Source: Malania oleifera (Eukaryota; Streptophyta; Magnoliopsida; Santalales; Ximeniaceae). Taken from it: DNA of 64,000 bases. Numbering within the stretch: position 1 is the stretch's first letter; each line of letters opens with the position of its first letter. The position numbers and the translations under genes are program-made. The stretch is from NCBI RefSeq assembly GCF_029873635.1, contig NC_080418.1, forward strand, positions 16,639,388 to 16,703,387, read 5' to 3'. The notes below the pieces were generated by a model, which saw only the letters and a program-made list of their open reading frames with translations, ran no database searches and had not been told where the DNA came from. Shown piece after piece: positions 1-12,101 of this stretch.

Positions 1-589
1 GATTCACAATCAGACATATCATTCAATTTAGCATATAAATCATTTTCCGATTTGTCTACTAAAGCATAAGGAATAGAGACAACCTCATTATCAGTTAAAG
101 CAAAAAAACAATGGTTACCTCCCTCAAGTTCAGTGGAGCTTGAGTTGTAAGGAGAGATGACTCCCTTTTGCATGGATGCTCCATCTCTCCTCTCAAGTTC
201 ATCCCAGATCTGCTTAGCATTGCTACACGCCATAACCACACATAAAATATTAGAATCTAAAGCATGCAATAAGGTATTCATGGCATCAAAATTTACCTGC
301 ACTAAGTTCCTATTATGATCATTCAGTTCACACTCAGATTTAGGAAAATCAGTACACCTAGTAGATTTCATAGGCACACAATCACCCTAATCAATGACTT
401 TAAAATTTTCAATTTAAGGCTTTCACACACACAGTCATTCTGAATTTCCATATAGCATAGTTATCACCACAAAATGCTGGTGGGTGTGTGACCAATCTTC
501 CCTCACATGAAGGGGATGCACTAACACGAGCCATCATGATCTTTTACTAAATAATGTTTAAGTCTAAGTTACAAGGTTCTGATACCAAT
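1..589 (-). pseudogene. Sirevirus A: gag start and primer-binding site (fossil)
   Basis: Read on the minus strand, DNA from about position 537 leftward encodes the start of a Copia gag protein: MMARV, then a Y-A-I-W-K-F block, then an A-K-Q-I-W-D-E-L-E block that is typical of Copia gag (UBN2-like). An acidic stretch with A-L-T-D-N-E-V follows, as in Sirevirus gag. A tRNA-iMet-type primer-binding site (TTGGTATCAGAACC on the minus strand) lies at 575-588, directly next to the LTR at 590. The element runs off the left edge of the window and is broken. Family assignment rests on the neighbouring long LTR and the CTCCCCC-rich 3' region. Confidence 0.75.
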
Positions 590-3121
590 TGTTAGCTTTG
601 GTGCAATCCCAAGACCGGGGGGGGGGGTGTGAATTGGTATTTAAAAATTTTATCCCCTAGGTCAATCTACTAACAACAGTATTACACAAGACTGAGGTCA
701 ATCTAGTGCATGTAACATAAATCAATGTAAATATACAATGAAATTTAAACTGTAATAGAAATTTAACCAAACATGCATAATAAAGCAGTAAAGGAAACGA
801 CACCCAGAAATGTTATCGAGGTTTGGCAAATTGCCTACGTCCCCACCTTGGCTAACAAGCACAAGGATTACCACTATAGGCTCACTTAACGGGTGGAGCA
901 GCACCTAAACAACCAAGTCAATTAGCACAGGGCTGACCTCAACCTTTACAACCAAGTCAATTAACACAAGGCTAACCTCAACCTGCATAATCCTTCCGGG
1001 CTAGATTACCGCCCCCTCAGGCCACGCTTGAAATACAATAGATTTCTCAATAAAATTTGTGTACAACAAATGTACTTCTCTACTAAGCAGATATGTACTA
1101 CAATACGCACAGTATAATCAATGCACTACCAACAGATAGGATTTGATAAGCTCAGTATAGTCTAAGTGTCTACTCTCAAATAATTATGCAAATATTGCAA
1201 TCAGTGTGTGAGAGTGTAAATGATATGATATTTGTGTCAAATAATGATTTCAAACACAATGCACAAACAGAGATCACAAGCACACTTCAAATATCTCAAC
1301 AAATAATTTTTCTCAATATAAACCACAAGAGATATTCAAAAATAGTTTGTAAAATATTTATTTGACATTTGTAATAAAATGATAATCTCAATCAAAAGGT
1401 ATAGTAACAAAGATCTTCAACACGCTAACAAATATCTCAAAATATTTTTCTCAAAATAAATCACAAAAGATATTTGAAATCGGTTTGTAAAATAGTATTT
1501 ATCTTCAAACACACTTCAAATACCTTCAACAAATATTTTTCTCAAAATGAACCACAAAAGATATTTGAAATTGATTTGTAAAATATTATTTCACAACCAA
1601 AATACAATATGAACTCTTGAGTATTGCAATGAAAATGCAAAACTCAAAAGCCCTAAGAAGTTTTTCTATGGAAGGCTTATTTACGAAGCCCCCTAGAAAA
1701 ACTAGAAGCTTACTCTCTATAAAAAATAAATCTCAATCATACCAACCAAGAGAGAGTTTAAGCTTGATGAGATAAAACACAAGAATTCCCTTATAAAGAA
1801 GTATTTGCAATATGAAAGAGTAAGAGAAGTAGTATATGGCTTGAATATGAGATTTTGGCTTTTTGAAAATCAGAGGATATTTGCTAATTATTATTGCTAA
1901 CCTCATACTAATTTTTTGCAAATGAAGGGATATATAACCGTTCAGGATATGTAGGGTATTATTAGGAATGTTTAAAAACATTTTAACACCATTAACCCTA
2001 TTTAAAAAATTTAATTGCGGTAAAAAAAAAAATTTCCAACCTGAGAGCACTGGTCGACTGGACTTGAGGTTCAGTTGACCAGGTGAAGAAGTTTGGTCGA
2101 CCGAGCGAAATTTGAACTGAAGGTTCGGTCAACCAGACTAGGGGTTCCAAGGCGATTTTTCCATTTTAGCGTGGTTCGATAGACCAAGTGATTTTGAACT
2201 ATAAAGTTCGGTCAACCAGGGCGTTGGATTCTCCCACGTATGGGTTCGGTCGACCAGGGCATTGCCCATTTAAATTTCTTTAATCAACCGAGAAGTCAAA
2301 CGTTGACTTAGTGGGAGTTCGATCGACCAGGTCATATGAACTTGATTCAGTACAGTCGACCGAGCTATGGTCAAAATGTTGACCGCTTGACCGGTTCAGA
2401 TGACCGAATGATTTACACTGTGAAAGTTCGATCGACCGAATATGCAGTTTTAATGCATTTCGGTTCCAACTCCCTTCTACATTCACCCTATTCATATGAT
2501 GTTTATTTTTAATGCATTAGGGAACATTTTCATGCAAATTTGTGGGTCATAAAGATAGTCTAAAGTACTTGAGAATTAAACCCAAAAATCTGGCATCGGT
2601 CGACCTTTCCCTAAGGTCCATCTATGGTCTTGAGCTTACCAACCCTATCATGCATGTAATGCATTAATTATTACAGACCATTTTCCTATATTACTATTAC
2701 AGGCCCAAAATGATAAATATGAATTACAATGAATAAACATTTTGACTCTTCGTTTTTTTTAAGTTCATGTGCTTGCACCATATGATACTTCCGATTAGTC
2801 CTGCACACAAACTCATCAACCATTAAATATCAGAGTATTTGTCATAATCAAAATGAGATATGACCAATAAGGTCGACAATATGTAAATACAAGTGGCACT
2901 AAACACAAATTACAATTGAAAATTTGGGGTATCTTCATCCTTTTGCTCTTTTAATTTCATGGAATATGTTAGGTCGTATGCGCTTCAAGTTTCTCATGGA
3001 TTCCATAGCATTCGTATCATCCGTGCGTGTTAAATAATGATTCTGTTAAAAAGAATCAATGCACAGATAAGATAATTGTACTTTTTCATTATCAAAATGG
3101 GATTAGACTCAAAAGTCAACA
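590..3121 (-). mobile_element. LTR of Sirevirus A (Copia), about 2.5 kb
   Basis: On the minus strand the segment starts TGTTGACT and ends GCTAACA. A primer-binding site follows it at 575-588, and a purine tract (GGGGGAGAT on minus) precedes it at 3123-3140, so one LTR has internal DNA on both sides. It is homologous along its length to the solo LTR at 10418-12854: same ends, same poly-C run near the end, same GGTCGACC array. A TATA-like TATATA lies at 1931-1936. A Copia U5 block (ACGTAGGC followed by a CGATAACAT block) lies at about 818-848 in reverse. Confidence 0.82.
2046..2440 (-). repeat. GGTCGACC-type palindrome array in the U3 of Sirevirus A
   Basis: Roughly a dozen degenerate copies of a GGTCGACC-centred palindrome (often TTCGGTCGACCAG or GATCGACCGAA) are spaced 15-40 bp apart. 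They lie about 110 bp upstream, in minus-strand sense, of the TATATA at 1931-1936, so they occupy the enhancer position of the LTR promoter. The copies are divergent rather than a clean satellite. Confidence 0.75.
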
Positions 3122-3220
3122 ATCTCCCCCTTTTTGATGATGATAAACACAAGAGCAAAATGCACAAATTTCAAAATACACATTATAATTCAATTATATC
3201 CAGAAAGAAGACACTAAGAT
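3122..3220 (-). mobile_element. Sirevirus A 3' internal DNA, first piece
   Basis: A minus-strand AAAAAGGGGGAGAT polypurine tract at 3123-3138 abuts the LTR. The remaining bases continue directly into 18729 once the Gypsy element and one copy of its AAGAT target duplication are removed. Confidence 0.7.
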
Positions 3221-3302
3221 TGTAGAAACTTGGATAATTTTCATAATTTAATAATAAGAGAAGGAGATAAAAATAATTAAAATTGGGAAGAATTAAACAG
3301 GG

Positions 3303-3512
3303 TCTCGTCGACGAACCCCCTAAAAACAGGGGGTTCGTCGACGAGCACATATAAGGGTCTCATCGACGAGGACATGTCTCGTCGATGAGAAGATACCGAG
3401 AGGCTATTTTCCATGTTCTGAGTTTCATTGACAAGGAGTAGGCATTCATCGACAAACTTCCTTCTTGACCTCGTAGACGAAGTGACGTGACTCATCGACG
3501 AAGGCCAGTGTA
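3303..3512 (+). promoter_or_regulatory. TCGTCGACGA palindrome array next to the LTR TATA box
   Basis: About eight copies, exact or degenerate, of the 10-bp palindrome TCGTCGACGA occur in 210 bp. The last one ends about 15 bp before TATAAGTAG. The 3' LTR copy of the same array is split by a later insertion (10353-10412 and 12860-12985). Confidence 0.75.
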
Positions 3513-3556
3513 TAAGTAGCCTAAACTTCATTTTCAACTGAAATTTCACCCACAAA

Positions 3557-3571
3557 ACACACACACACACA

Positions 3572-3608
<37 letters not shown>
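3557..3608. repeat. (CA)n(CT)n microsatellite
   Basis: A run of CA dinucleotides is followed by CT dinucleotides inside the LTR, just downstream of the putative transcription start. A shorter version is present in the 3' LTR at about 13039-13070. Confidence 0.9.
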
Positions 3609-3611
<3 letters not shown>

Positions 3612-4441
3612 ACTTCGTTCCCTTCCCCATCTCTCTAAGTTTTTAGGCCGAATTCTCGCCAGTTTGACAATCCAAGGCCACCACGACGCTATTGGGAAAG
3701 TTCTTTGCAAGTCTACTGGAGCAGATCGTTGGTGGGACTGGTTTGAATTTCATCCCAATCTCATGGTAAGGCGTTTTATTTGGTGTTTGCCTTTTTCACA
3801 GTTATAAGAAATGTAGTATATAAAAAAATACTGATGTTTTGTTCTGGGAGATGTGGTTTTCAGGGTGTTAAGTGGGGAACGCTGCGAGTATGGGACAAGA
3901 TACAAAAAAAGGGCTTTTCAGAAACTAGGTAAGGGAAATATGCTATGCTGGGAAATTTTAGCAGAGATACTAGAAATTTTATGTATATTTATATTTATAC
4001 CATTTTATTATCCAGTTTTGTAGATTATGAGTTTTAATAATTGTGTGGCCTGAGTGGATGTTTACTTGATATAGAATTCATATAGTTTTTCCCAGCACAT
4101 ATCATGATTTACAGTATATACAGATGTAGACAGATATTTATCAAACGAGTATTACAATTTTTATTCAGATCAGAGTATTACAGTTTTTATTCATATCAGT
4201 ATACTACAGTAATTACAGAATGTCATGTTTCCTAATACCATAACACTCATATTATACAGATTATATAGTCAGATTATACAAACAGATTATACAGTCAGAT
4301 ATACAGACAGATTTTATAGCTAGATATACAGTTATAGCAATCATATGCTACAGTTATGTTATGCAAATATACAGTATTTCCAGTACAGAATTATAGTGTT
4401 ATGGTTATTTTGGAAACATGATGAAAATAGTAGAAAGATTA

Positions 4442-4447
<6 letters not shown>

Positions 4448-4485
<38 letters not shown>
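4448..4485. repeat. (TA)n microsatellite
   Basis: An uninterrupted TA run inside the 5' LTR. The 3' LTR copy at about 13900 lacks the long run, so the array grew or shrank after insertion. Confidence 0.9.
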
Positions 4486-4488
<3 letters not shown>

Positions 4489-5271
4489 TATCAAATCCCT
4501 GATGAAATATTACAGAAAGATACAGATTATAGAGCACGGTACCGTTGCTATTTACAGAATAGAGTGCAACAACATATCTAAGATAGTGTGTGGGTTCCGT
4601 CAACTAAGTCCCGCCTACGGGCCGCACAACCCTGTCATGAGGGGTCTAATCATGACATACAAATTTCTAGGGAAAATCATAGTTATGTATATGTATACAA
4701 ATTGACAGTGTTTGATAAATATAGTATGATATTAGAAGTATGAAAAGTAGAAAATCGGATGATACAGTTATATTTTAAACTACAATGAATATATGGTTTA
4801 CTTTATACAGATTTACCGTTTTATACAGTTTCAGATATTATTATAATAGTTATGCAACTTGGTCGCCACACACTAGTAATAGCATATTTCCATTTACTGA
4901 GCGTCATCTCCCCCCATTACTTTAACATTTTTTTTAGGTGAGTCAGCTAGCAGAGCAGATCAGGCTCACAAATAGAGTGACCTCTTGATTGCCTTGCTTA
5001 TGAGGTAAGTGTGTATAGTGCATTGTGTTTTGGGATAGATGATACTGGTGAGAGATGTAAAAATGTAACTATGATTTGATAACATTAGATTGTGGTATTG
5101 TATGTATATATATGTTTGTATGACTTATGTTTTCCACTGCATAGGTTTTTTTATTATGTACAGGAATACCTCAATGCCCATCTGAGGCCTGAGATGCTAT
5201 AGCAGGGATATCAGAGTAGTTTATGTGTTTTTATTTTTAAAAAAATGGTGTAATTTTTGGGTTGTTACACT

Positions 5272-5285
5272 TTGGTATCAAAGCC
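5272..5285 (+). other. Primer-binding site of the Tekay-type element
   Basis: TTGGTATCAAAGCC, complementary to the 3' end of initiator methionine tRNA with slight change, starts two bases after the end of the 5' LTR. Confidence 0.8.
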
Positions 5286-5622
5286 TAGGTTACTAGGTTC
5301 TGTAGACTCTAAAGTACAGTAGAAAAAAATACCAGAATTTAGGAATGGAATCTTAAAAAGAGCTGAACAAGTATTGGTGAAAATGATATTGGGAAATTAG
5401 GAAGAGAATTTAGGGTTTTGTTCTGCAGTTTGGAGGTAGAATTTCGGGGTGGTTTCTGTGATTTTCCTAGGGTGACGATTCTAGGAAAACCATAGTAAAC
5501 TATCGATGATTTCTATTTTCATATGGTATGACTCGACCTTAAATTAGTAATGAGAGGTTAGGGGTATTTTAGTATAGTATTGTAGGATTCAGATACTTAA
5601 AATAATTTGGTAATATTGCAGG

Positions 5623-6430
5623 TTGGATCAAGGAGGTAGTAGCGCTCACACTAATGAGGATGATGGAGCAGGGCCTTTTAGTGTAAAAGGTGGGGATTCA
5701 GATGTTGTGCTACGTAGTGTGGCTCAGCAAGTTATGGCTAAGATTGCTTGGAGCTCCAGGGAGCAGGGAGGTCCATCTCCAGTTCAGGGGTGTACGATCG
5801 AGAAATTTATGAAGATGAATTCGCTAGCATTTTCAGGAGTGGCTGATCCTGCAGTTGCAAAGAATTGGATGCAAAAGACAGAGAAGATTTTGACAGTGCT
5901 TCACTGCACCGATGAGCAGAGGGTCCTTTATGCTACATACAAGCTGATAGGGGAGGCTGAGAGATCGTGGATAGCCACTAGATTATTGGAGGAGCATAGG
6001 GCTATTCTAGTGCCGATGACTTGAGCTCGATTCAAGGACATTTTCTTCAATAAATATTATCCTGCCTCAGTCAAAGAGGTTAGGGTACAGGAGTTTCTAA
6101 GTTTGTCCCAGGGTTCGATGATAGTCCAGTAGTACATGGCGAGATTTATCGAATTATCGTGTTTCTGCCCCTATATTGTTCTAGATGAAGTTAAGAAAGC
6201 TAGAATGTTCAAAAGAAATCTGATACGAGATATTTATAGGCAGGTAGCAGTATTGAGGATACATGACTTCTCAGAGTTGGTTGATAGGGCCATAATAGCA
6301 TAAGAGAGTTTGCCGAGAGAGACTGAGATACAAAGCCAAAAGAAGAGGACCTCACCCTTGAGTTTTCAGGTGGGGTCCAGCCAAGGCCCTTGAAGAGGAG
6401 GTAGATCTGGTGGGGGTTAGAGGCAGATGG
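5623..6430 (+). pseudogene. Gypsy gag (fossil, Tekay-type element)
   Basis: It encodes a retrotransposon gag core with W-M-Q-K-T-E-K-I-L, then [16 protein letters not shown] and E-A-E-R-S-W, the hallmark of plant chromovirus gag (Retrotrans_gag family). Downstream DNA to about 6430 continues with gag-like codons. A proline- and glycine-rich stretch follows at 6427-6600. The gene is broken. Confidence 0.8.
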
Positions 6431-6749
6431 TAGAGCATAGTGGATTTCAGGGTGGATACCCTCAAACCACTAGTCATATGGCTCATACATGTCAGATGCC
6501 ATCGAATTATACACCAGCTCCCAGACCAGTTCAGGTTGGTTACCAGGCACCCCGTGGAGGTCAGCATAGGAACACTGTTCTGGCGAGGGTCTATGCATTG
6601 ACACCAGGTGACGTCGAGATGGCTGGAGATGTAGTCGCAGGTACCATTATTGCTTTACCATATAAAGTTATTATTTTTTTTATGCAGGTGCCACCCATTC
6701 CTTTATATCGGCGGGGTTTGTCAGAGTAACTGGGGTAGAGACACAACTA

Positions 6750-7187
6750 TTGGATGTAGAGTTGTCTGTGGGTACGCTGACGGGATCTATGGTAAGATGT
6801 AGGAAGGTGTTTCGAAACTTTATAGTAAGCATTCAAGAGAAAGTACTACCAGCTAATCTCATGTTCCTAGATATCCAGGGGTTTGATGTGATACTAGGTA
6901 TGGATTGGCTAGAAATTAATCACGTCAGCATAGATTGCCATAAAAAAGAAGTGATTTTCAGACTCCCAGGTGAGCAAGAATATAGATTCGTGGGTTCATA
7001 TGTTCGTGCCTTACCACAGCTTGTGTCAGCTATTCAGGTGAGGAGACTGTTACAGGGTGGTTGCCATGGATATGTTGCATATATAAAGGAATCGCCAAAA
7101 GAAGAACTAAAACAAGCTGCTATATTAGTAGTGCGTGAATTTCTAGACGTTTTTCCAGATGAATTGCTTGGCTTACCACCAGACTAA
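6750..7187 (+). pseudogene. Gypsy aspartic protease region (fossil)
   Basis: Typical retroviral-protease-like sequence with F-D-V-I-L-G-M-D-W-L followed by I-D-C-H-K-K-E-V-I-F. It ends in the linker E-F-L-D-V-F-P-D-E-L-L-G-L-P-P that precedes the reverse transcriptase in plant Gypsy elements. Confidence 0.85.
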
Positions 7188-7189
7188 GA

Positions 7190-7920
7190 GATTGAATTTA
7201 CTGTAGATCTGTTGCCAGGATCAGCACCGGTATCTAAAGAACCATATTGTATGGCCCCAGGAAAGAATTGAAAGATCAGTTACAAGAGTTGCTAGATAAA
7301 GGATTCATCAGACCCAATGTATCGCCCTGGGGAGCACTAGTTCTATTCGTGAAGAAGAAAGATAGGACCATAAGGTTGTGTATCGATTATAGGGAGATAA
7401 ATAAATTGACAGTCAAGAATAAATATCCTTTTCCTAGGATTGATAATTTGTTTGATGAGCTCCACGGGACCTAGGTTTATTCTAAAATTGACCTACGGTT
7501 GGGTTATCATCAAAGTGAAAGTTCGAGGAGACATTTCGAAGACAGCTTTTCGAACGAGATATGGGCATTAAGAGTTCCTAGTGATGCCATTTGGATTGAC
7601 CAATGCACCAGTAGTATTTATGGACTTAATGAACCGAGTGTTCCACCAGTATTTGGACTAGTTTGTGGTTTTATTCATTGATGATATACTGGTATACTCG
7701 AGGATTTTTAAAGAGCACGAGCATCATTTCAGGCTGGTGTTGCAGATATTGAGAGAAATAAAATTGTACGCAAAATTCAAGAAATGTGAGTTATGGTTAA
7801 GGCAGATTTCTTTTCTTGGCCATGTCATCTCTGAGACAGCTGTGTCAGTTGATCCGAGTAAGATAGAGGTAGTGGTGAGTTGGGAAAGGTCAAGAGTCTT
7901 CTGGGATTGGTAGGCTATTA
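7190..7920 (+). pseudogene. Gypsy reverse transcriptase region (fossil)
   Basis: Recognisable blocks are [28 protein letters not shown], the catalytic-type F-I-D-D-I-L-V-Y-S and the F-L-G-H-V-I-S block. All are standard RVT_1 signatures of plant Gypsy elements. The gene is broken in several places. Confidence 0.88.
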
Positions 7921-7984
7921 CTGACGCTTTGTAAATGGTTTCTCTAGATTATCATATCCCTTAACATGACTTACGAGGAAAAAT

Positions 7985-8330
7985 GTGAAGTTTGATTGGA
8001 TAGATAATTGTGAGCAGAGTTTTCAAGAGTTAAAGCGGTGGTTGGTTTTTGCTATAGTACTAGCTATTCCATCAAGGGAGGATGGGTTTGTGATATATAG
8101 AGATGCGTCGTTGAAGGGTCTTGGATGTGTGTTGATGGAACACGACAGGGTTATCGCGTATGCTTCTAGACAGCTTAAGGAATATAAGAAAAACTACCTT
8201 ATGCATGATTTAGAATTACCTGCGGTGGTTTATGCTTTAAAAATATGGAGGCATTATCTATATGGTGAGAAGTGTGAAATCTTCACGGATCACAAAAGAT
8301 TAAAATATTTATTTACCTAGAAATAGCTGA
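7985..8330 (+). pseudogene. Gypsy RNase H region (fossil)
   Basis: [16 protein letters not shown], then Y-A-S-R-Q-L-K and [13 protein letters not shown] are the canonical RNase H blocks that follow the Gypsy reverse transcriptase. Confidence 0.87.
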
Positions 8331-8401
8331 ATATGAGGCAAAGAAGGTGACTAGATCTTATTAAAGACTATGACTGCACATCTAGTTACCACCCAGGAAA
8401 G

Positions 8402-9560
8402 TTGAATGTGGTAGTAGATGCTCTGAGCAAGATATCAGTTGGACCAGCACTGGCAACTATGGAGATTCAACACCTGATTCAAAAGGATCTGGAAAGACTT
8501 GGTAGAGAATTGGTAAATGATAATCCTCAAACATTTATTGCCAGCCTGGTTATACAACCTATGTTATATGAGAAAATTAAGGCCGCTCAGGGTGATGACG
8601 CAGAATTAGCAGAAGTAATAGCTAGAGTACGAGATGGTCAGGGAGAGGAGTTCAGCATCTTTGATAATGAAGCTCTGAGGTTTCGTACCAGGTTGTGTGT
8701 GCCTACAGATGGTGATATTAGAATGACGATTTTAGAAAAGGCTCACAGATCACTATACACAGTCCATCCGGGCAGTACTAAAATGTGTAGGGATCTGGGA
8801 GAGTATTTTTGGTGGAGTGGAATGAAAAGGGAAATTGTCAAATTTGTACAGCAGTGTTTGATGTGCCAGCAGGTTAAGGTTGAGCACTAAAGACCAGCAG
8901 GGAAGTTACAACCACTCTTTATTTCAGAGTGGAAATGGGATCACGTCTCTATAGATTTTATTACTGGGTTACCGCCATTACGATAGAGATTGAATACTAT
9001 TAGGGTGATCGTTGATCATTTGATGAAGACTGCTCGTTTCATCCTGATTAAATTAGGTTATTCCATGGATAGATTGACAGAAATATACGTTCAGGAAATA
9101 GTTCGTGTCCATGGTGCACTGGTATCCATAGTCTCGGACCGAGATCCTCGGTTTACTTTGTGATTTTGGAAAAGTTTTCAGGAGGCTATAGGTACACAGC
9201 TGGCATTTAGCACTGCTTTTCACCCCCAGACAGATCATCAGACTAAGAGGACAATTCAAACATTGGAGAATATGCTTCAGGCGTGCGTGTTAGATTTTGG
9301 GGGTAGCTGGACCCAGTTTATGCCACTAGTTGAGTTTGCTTAGAATAACAGTTATTAGACTAGCATCGGCATGGCACCTTACGAAGCACTGTATGGTAGA
9401 AGGTGTCATTCTCCTCTTTTCTGGGATGAAGTAGGCGAGAGGCGAGTTTTCGATCCAGAGATAGTACAACAGGTGTATAATAAGGTTCGACTGATTAAAG
9501 AAAGAATCAGTACCGTGTAGAGTCAGCAGAAAAGCTACGCAGACACACGCTGACAGGAAT
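8402..9560 (+). pseudogene. Gypsy integrase region (fossil)
   Basis: It starts with the linker N-V-V-V-D-A-L-S. The zinc-binding H-H-C-C region follows (H-R-S-L-Y-T-V-H-P-G, then C-L-M-C-Q-Q-V-K). DNA to about 9560 continues with integrase core codons, including a D-H-Q-T-like block near 9235 and a Y-E-A-L-Y-G-like block near 9380. The gene is broken. Confidence 0.85.
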
Positions 9561-9571
9561 TAGAGTTTGAT

Positions 9572-9985
9572 GTGGGGGATCGAGTATGCTTGAAGGTTGC
9601 TCCTTTGAGAGGGGTTATGAGATTTGGAAAGAAGGGCAAGCTGAGCCCTAGGTTTATTGGCCCTTTTGAGATACTAGAGAAAGTCGGGTTAATTGCCTAC
9701 AGGCTAGTTCTGCCACCAGCTTTGTTCAAGATACATGACATATTCCATGTTTTCTTGTTGAAGAAATACGTCTCAGACCCATCCCACATTATCAGTTATG
9801 TAGAAATAGAACTTAAAGATTCATTAGCTTATGAAGAAGCATCAGTACAAATCTTGGACAGGAAGACACAAGAATTGCACACCAAAGAAATTCAACTAGT
9901 AAAAGTCTTGTGGAAAAACCATGCAATAGAAGAAGTTTCATGGGAGCTTACAGAAGAAATTGCAAAAATATCCACACTTGTTTAA
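9572..9985 (+). pseudogene. Integrase C-terminus with chromodomain (fossil)
   Basis: G-D-R-V-C-L-K-V-A-P-L-R-G-V-M-R-F-G and L-S-P-R-F-I-G-P-F-E-I-L match the Tekay/Del integrase C-terminal fold. The end (I-L-D-R-K, then V-K-V-L-W-K-N-H, then S-W-E) is a chromodomain of the type that directs chromovirus integration. This domain is the main basis for the lineage call. Confidence 0.87.
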
Positions 9986-10257
9986 TGAATTATAGTGTTG
10001 GTCAGTGTGCTTAGATAAGGATAGAATTTGTATAGAGTGGTATTTATGTTGTAATTTAGGTTATAGGATAGGTAATATTTTGGTTTTGGGGGAAATTTTC
10101 TTTTTTGAATATATTTGTAATCTCCCAGAACCTTGAATGTAACCACGGTATTCCTCCGCCATAAGTGAGGGTAAGTAATAAAATAAGTAGACAATTTTCT
10201 TCAAAGAATAGTAGATGGTGTTCAACATGGATAGTAAATTTCGAGGACAAAATTTTA

Positions 10258-10271
10258 TAAGGAAAGGAGAA
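10258..10271 (+). other. Polypurine tract of the Tekay-type element
   Basis: AAGGAAAGGAGAA lies immediately before the TGTAGAGAG start of the 3' LTR at 10272. Confidence 0.75.
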
Positions 10272-10741
10272 TGTAGAGAGCCAGATAATTTTCATAATTT
10301 AATAATAGGAGAAGTAGAGAAAAAAATTAAAATTGGGAAGAATTAAATAGAGTCTCATCGACAAGCATAGGGGGTTCGTCGACGAGCACACATAAGGGTT
10401 TCGTCGACGGGGACGTGTGTTGACCCTATGGGTCATACCCTGTTTTGATTATGACAAATACTCAGGTATTTAATGATTGCCAAGTTGATGTGCAGGTTTA
10501 CCTTGGCAGTATCCTATGATGGCACTCGGAGACCCGGAGGAAAACGAAGACTCTGAAGACCCTTGATATAATTGATTTGTTGTAATTTATATTTGGGTCC
10601 GTAATATTTAAGTAGGAAAGGTCTGTAATAGTAAATAAGTCTTTGGTTTGTAATAAGCTCACACACATCACATGCATGATAATACGTAAGCTCAAACAAA
10701 CCATGAATGAGAATGAACTTTAGAAAGACCTTAAGGTTTTC

Positions 10742-11380
10742 CCTTCGGTCGACCGACACCAGACTTTTTTGATATATTGGACCCCAAGTGACTTTAGGAC
10801 ACTCACCTTTACACTTGTATGTAACAGGCACTTGAATAGGGTTTATATGTTGCAAGAAGGGACCGAAATGCACACTTGGTGCACTTTCGGTCGACCAGCC
10901 AACACAGTTCACTTTGGCCTGGTCAACCGAACCGGCCCTGGTTAACATTTTGACCAAGGCCCAGTCGATCGAACCCTCACCGGGTCAACATTTTGACCTC
11001 CTGGTCGATCGAGAGATTTTGTACTCCAACTACCTGGTCGACCGAGGGTCCTCAGGAGAAATCCCATCGGTATGGTCGACCGAACCAGGCAATTCAAATT
11101 GGCCCGGTCGACCGAACCTCGGACATATGAAAAATCGCCTCATCCGATCGACCGATAAGTTAGTTCATTTCAGTCCTGGTCGACCGAACCATGAAAAAGG
11201 CTTCAGAATTAATGATACGGTCGACCGACCATTTAGCTCAAAACTCCCCTGGTCGACCGAACCTCGAAAAATTGAAGAATCGCCCTCTCTTGGTTGACCG
11301 AGCCATTAGTGCAATATTCCCCTGGTCGACCGGAGCATATGAGACTTGGTCGACCGAACTTGTTCTGGTCGACGGGACCT
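10742..11380 (+). promoter_or_regulatory. GGTCGACC palindrome array in the solo Sirevirus LTR
   Basis: About 17 copies of GGTCGACCGA-type palindromes, several with GATCGACC variants, lie in the U3 region. The last is about 130 bp upstream of the TATAAATA box near 11505. This is the densest GGTCGACC array in the window. Confidence 0.8.
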
Positions 11381-12022
11381 CTCGGGTTGCCCTGATTTTT
11401 TACCGCAGTTAATATTTTTTTAAACAGGGTTAAAATATTTGAAAGGTCATTAAACTTTCCTAATTATTCCCAATAGGTCCCCAACGGTTATATTTCAAGG
11501 GTTGTCTATAAATACCCCCTCATTTGGGATAATTAGCATGGGATTAAAATTATTGATTAAGAGAAATTCTCTGAAAATCCCAAATCCTATAATACTCATA
11601 TCCAATCCCCATTCACTCATGCTTACCTTCTTCGATCTCTTAAATCCTCTATAAGTCGATTGAGTGCTTATATTTAATAGGTTTGCTCTCCCATTCATAT
11701 TTGATTGATTTATTGTCATTGAGAGCTAAACCTAAGTATTCTTAGGAGACTTTGTTAATAAGTCTATACTAAGAAGACTTTGATAGATCTTCTAAGATTT
11801 GCACTTTCATTGCAACATCTTAAGAAAATTGTATTTGTTTTTGGTTGCAAAACATTTTCAAAATATTTTCAAATATCTAGTGTGCTTTGTCTTGATAAAT
11901 CTTTAAAGAGATATTTGTTTGTGTGAGAAAAATCTTTGTTGCAATATTCATTGATTTATATCTTTAGTTGAATACAAAGATTAAACTCCTTTTTGCAAAC
12001 CAAACTTATACATTGCTAGAGC

Positions 12023-12025
<3 letters not shown>

Positions 12026-12098
<73 letters not shown>
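12026..12098. repeat. (CA)n(TA)n microsatellite
   Basis: CA repeats run straight into TA repeats inside the solo Sirevirus LTR, downstream of its TATA box. Confidence 0.95.

Positions 12099-12101
<3 letters not shown>

Larger units (their letters stand above)
3221..5269 (+). mobile_element. 5' LTR of the Tekay-type Gypsy element
   Basis: It begins TGTAGAAAC and ends GTTGTTACA, with the PBS directly after. It contains a TCGTCGACGA palindrome array (3303-3512), a TATA box TATAAGTAG at about 3512, a CA/CT microsatellite (about 3557-3608), a TA microsatellite (about 4448-4485), the shared motif CGGGCCGCACAACCC (about 4619) and the shared Gypsy module GCCACACACT to TCATCTCC (4865-4911). Confidence 0.9.

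Noticed and set aside
10914-11412. Overlapping plus-strand frames of 127 and 73 codons
   Set aside because: They are generated by the repeated GGTCGACCGA palindrome within the solo Sirevirus LTR.
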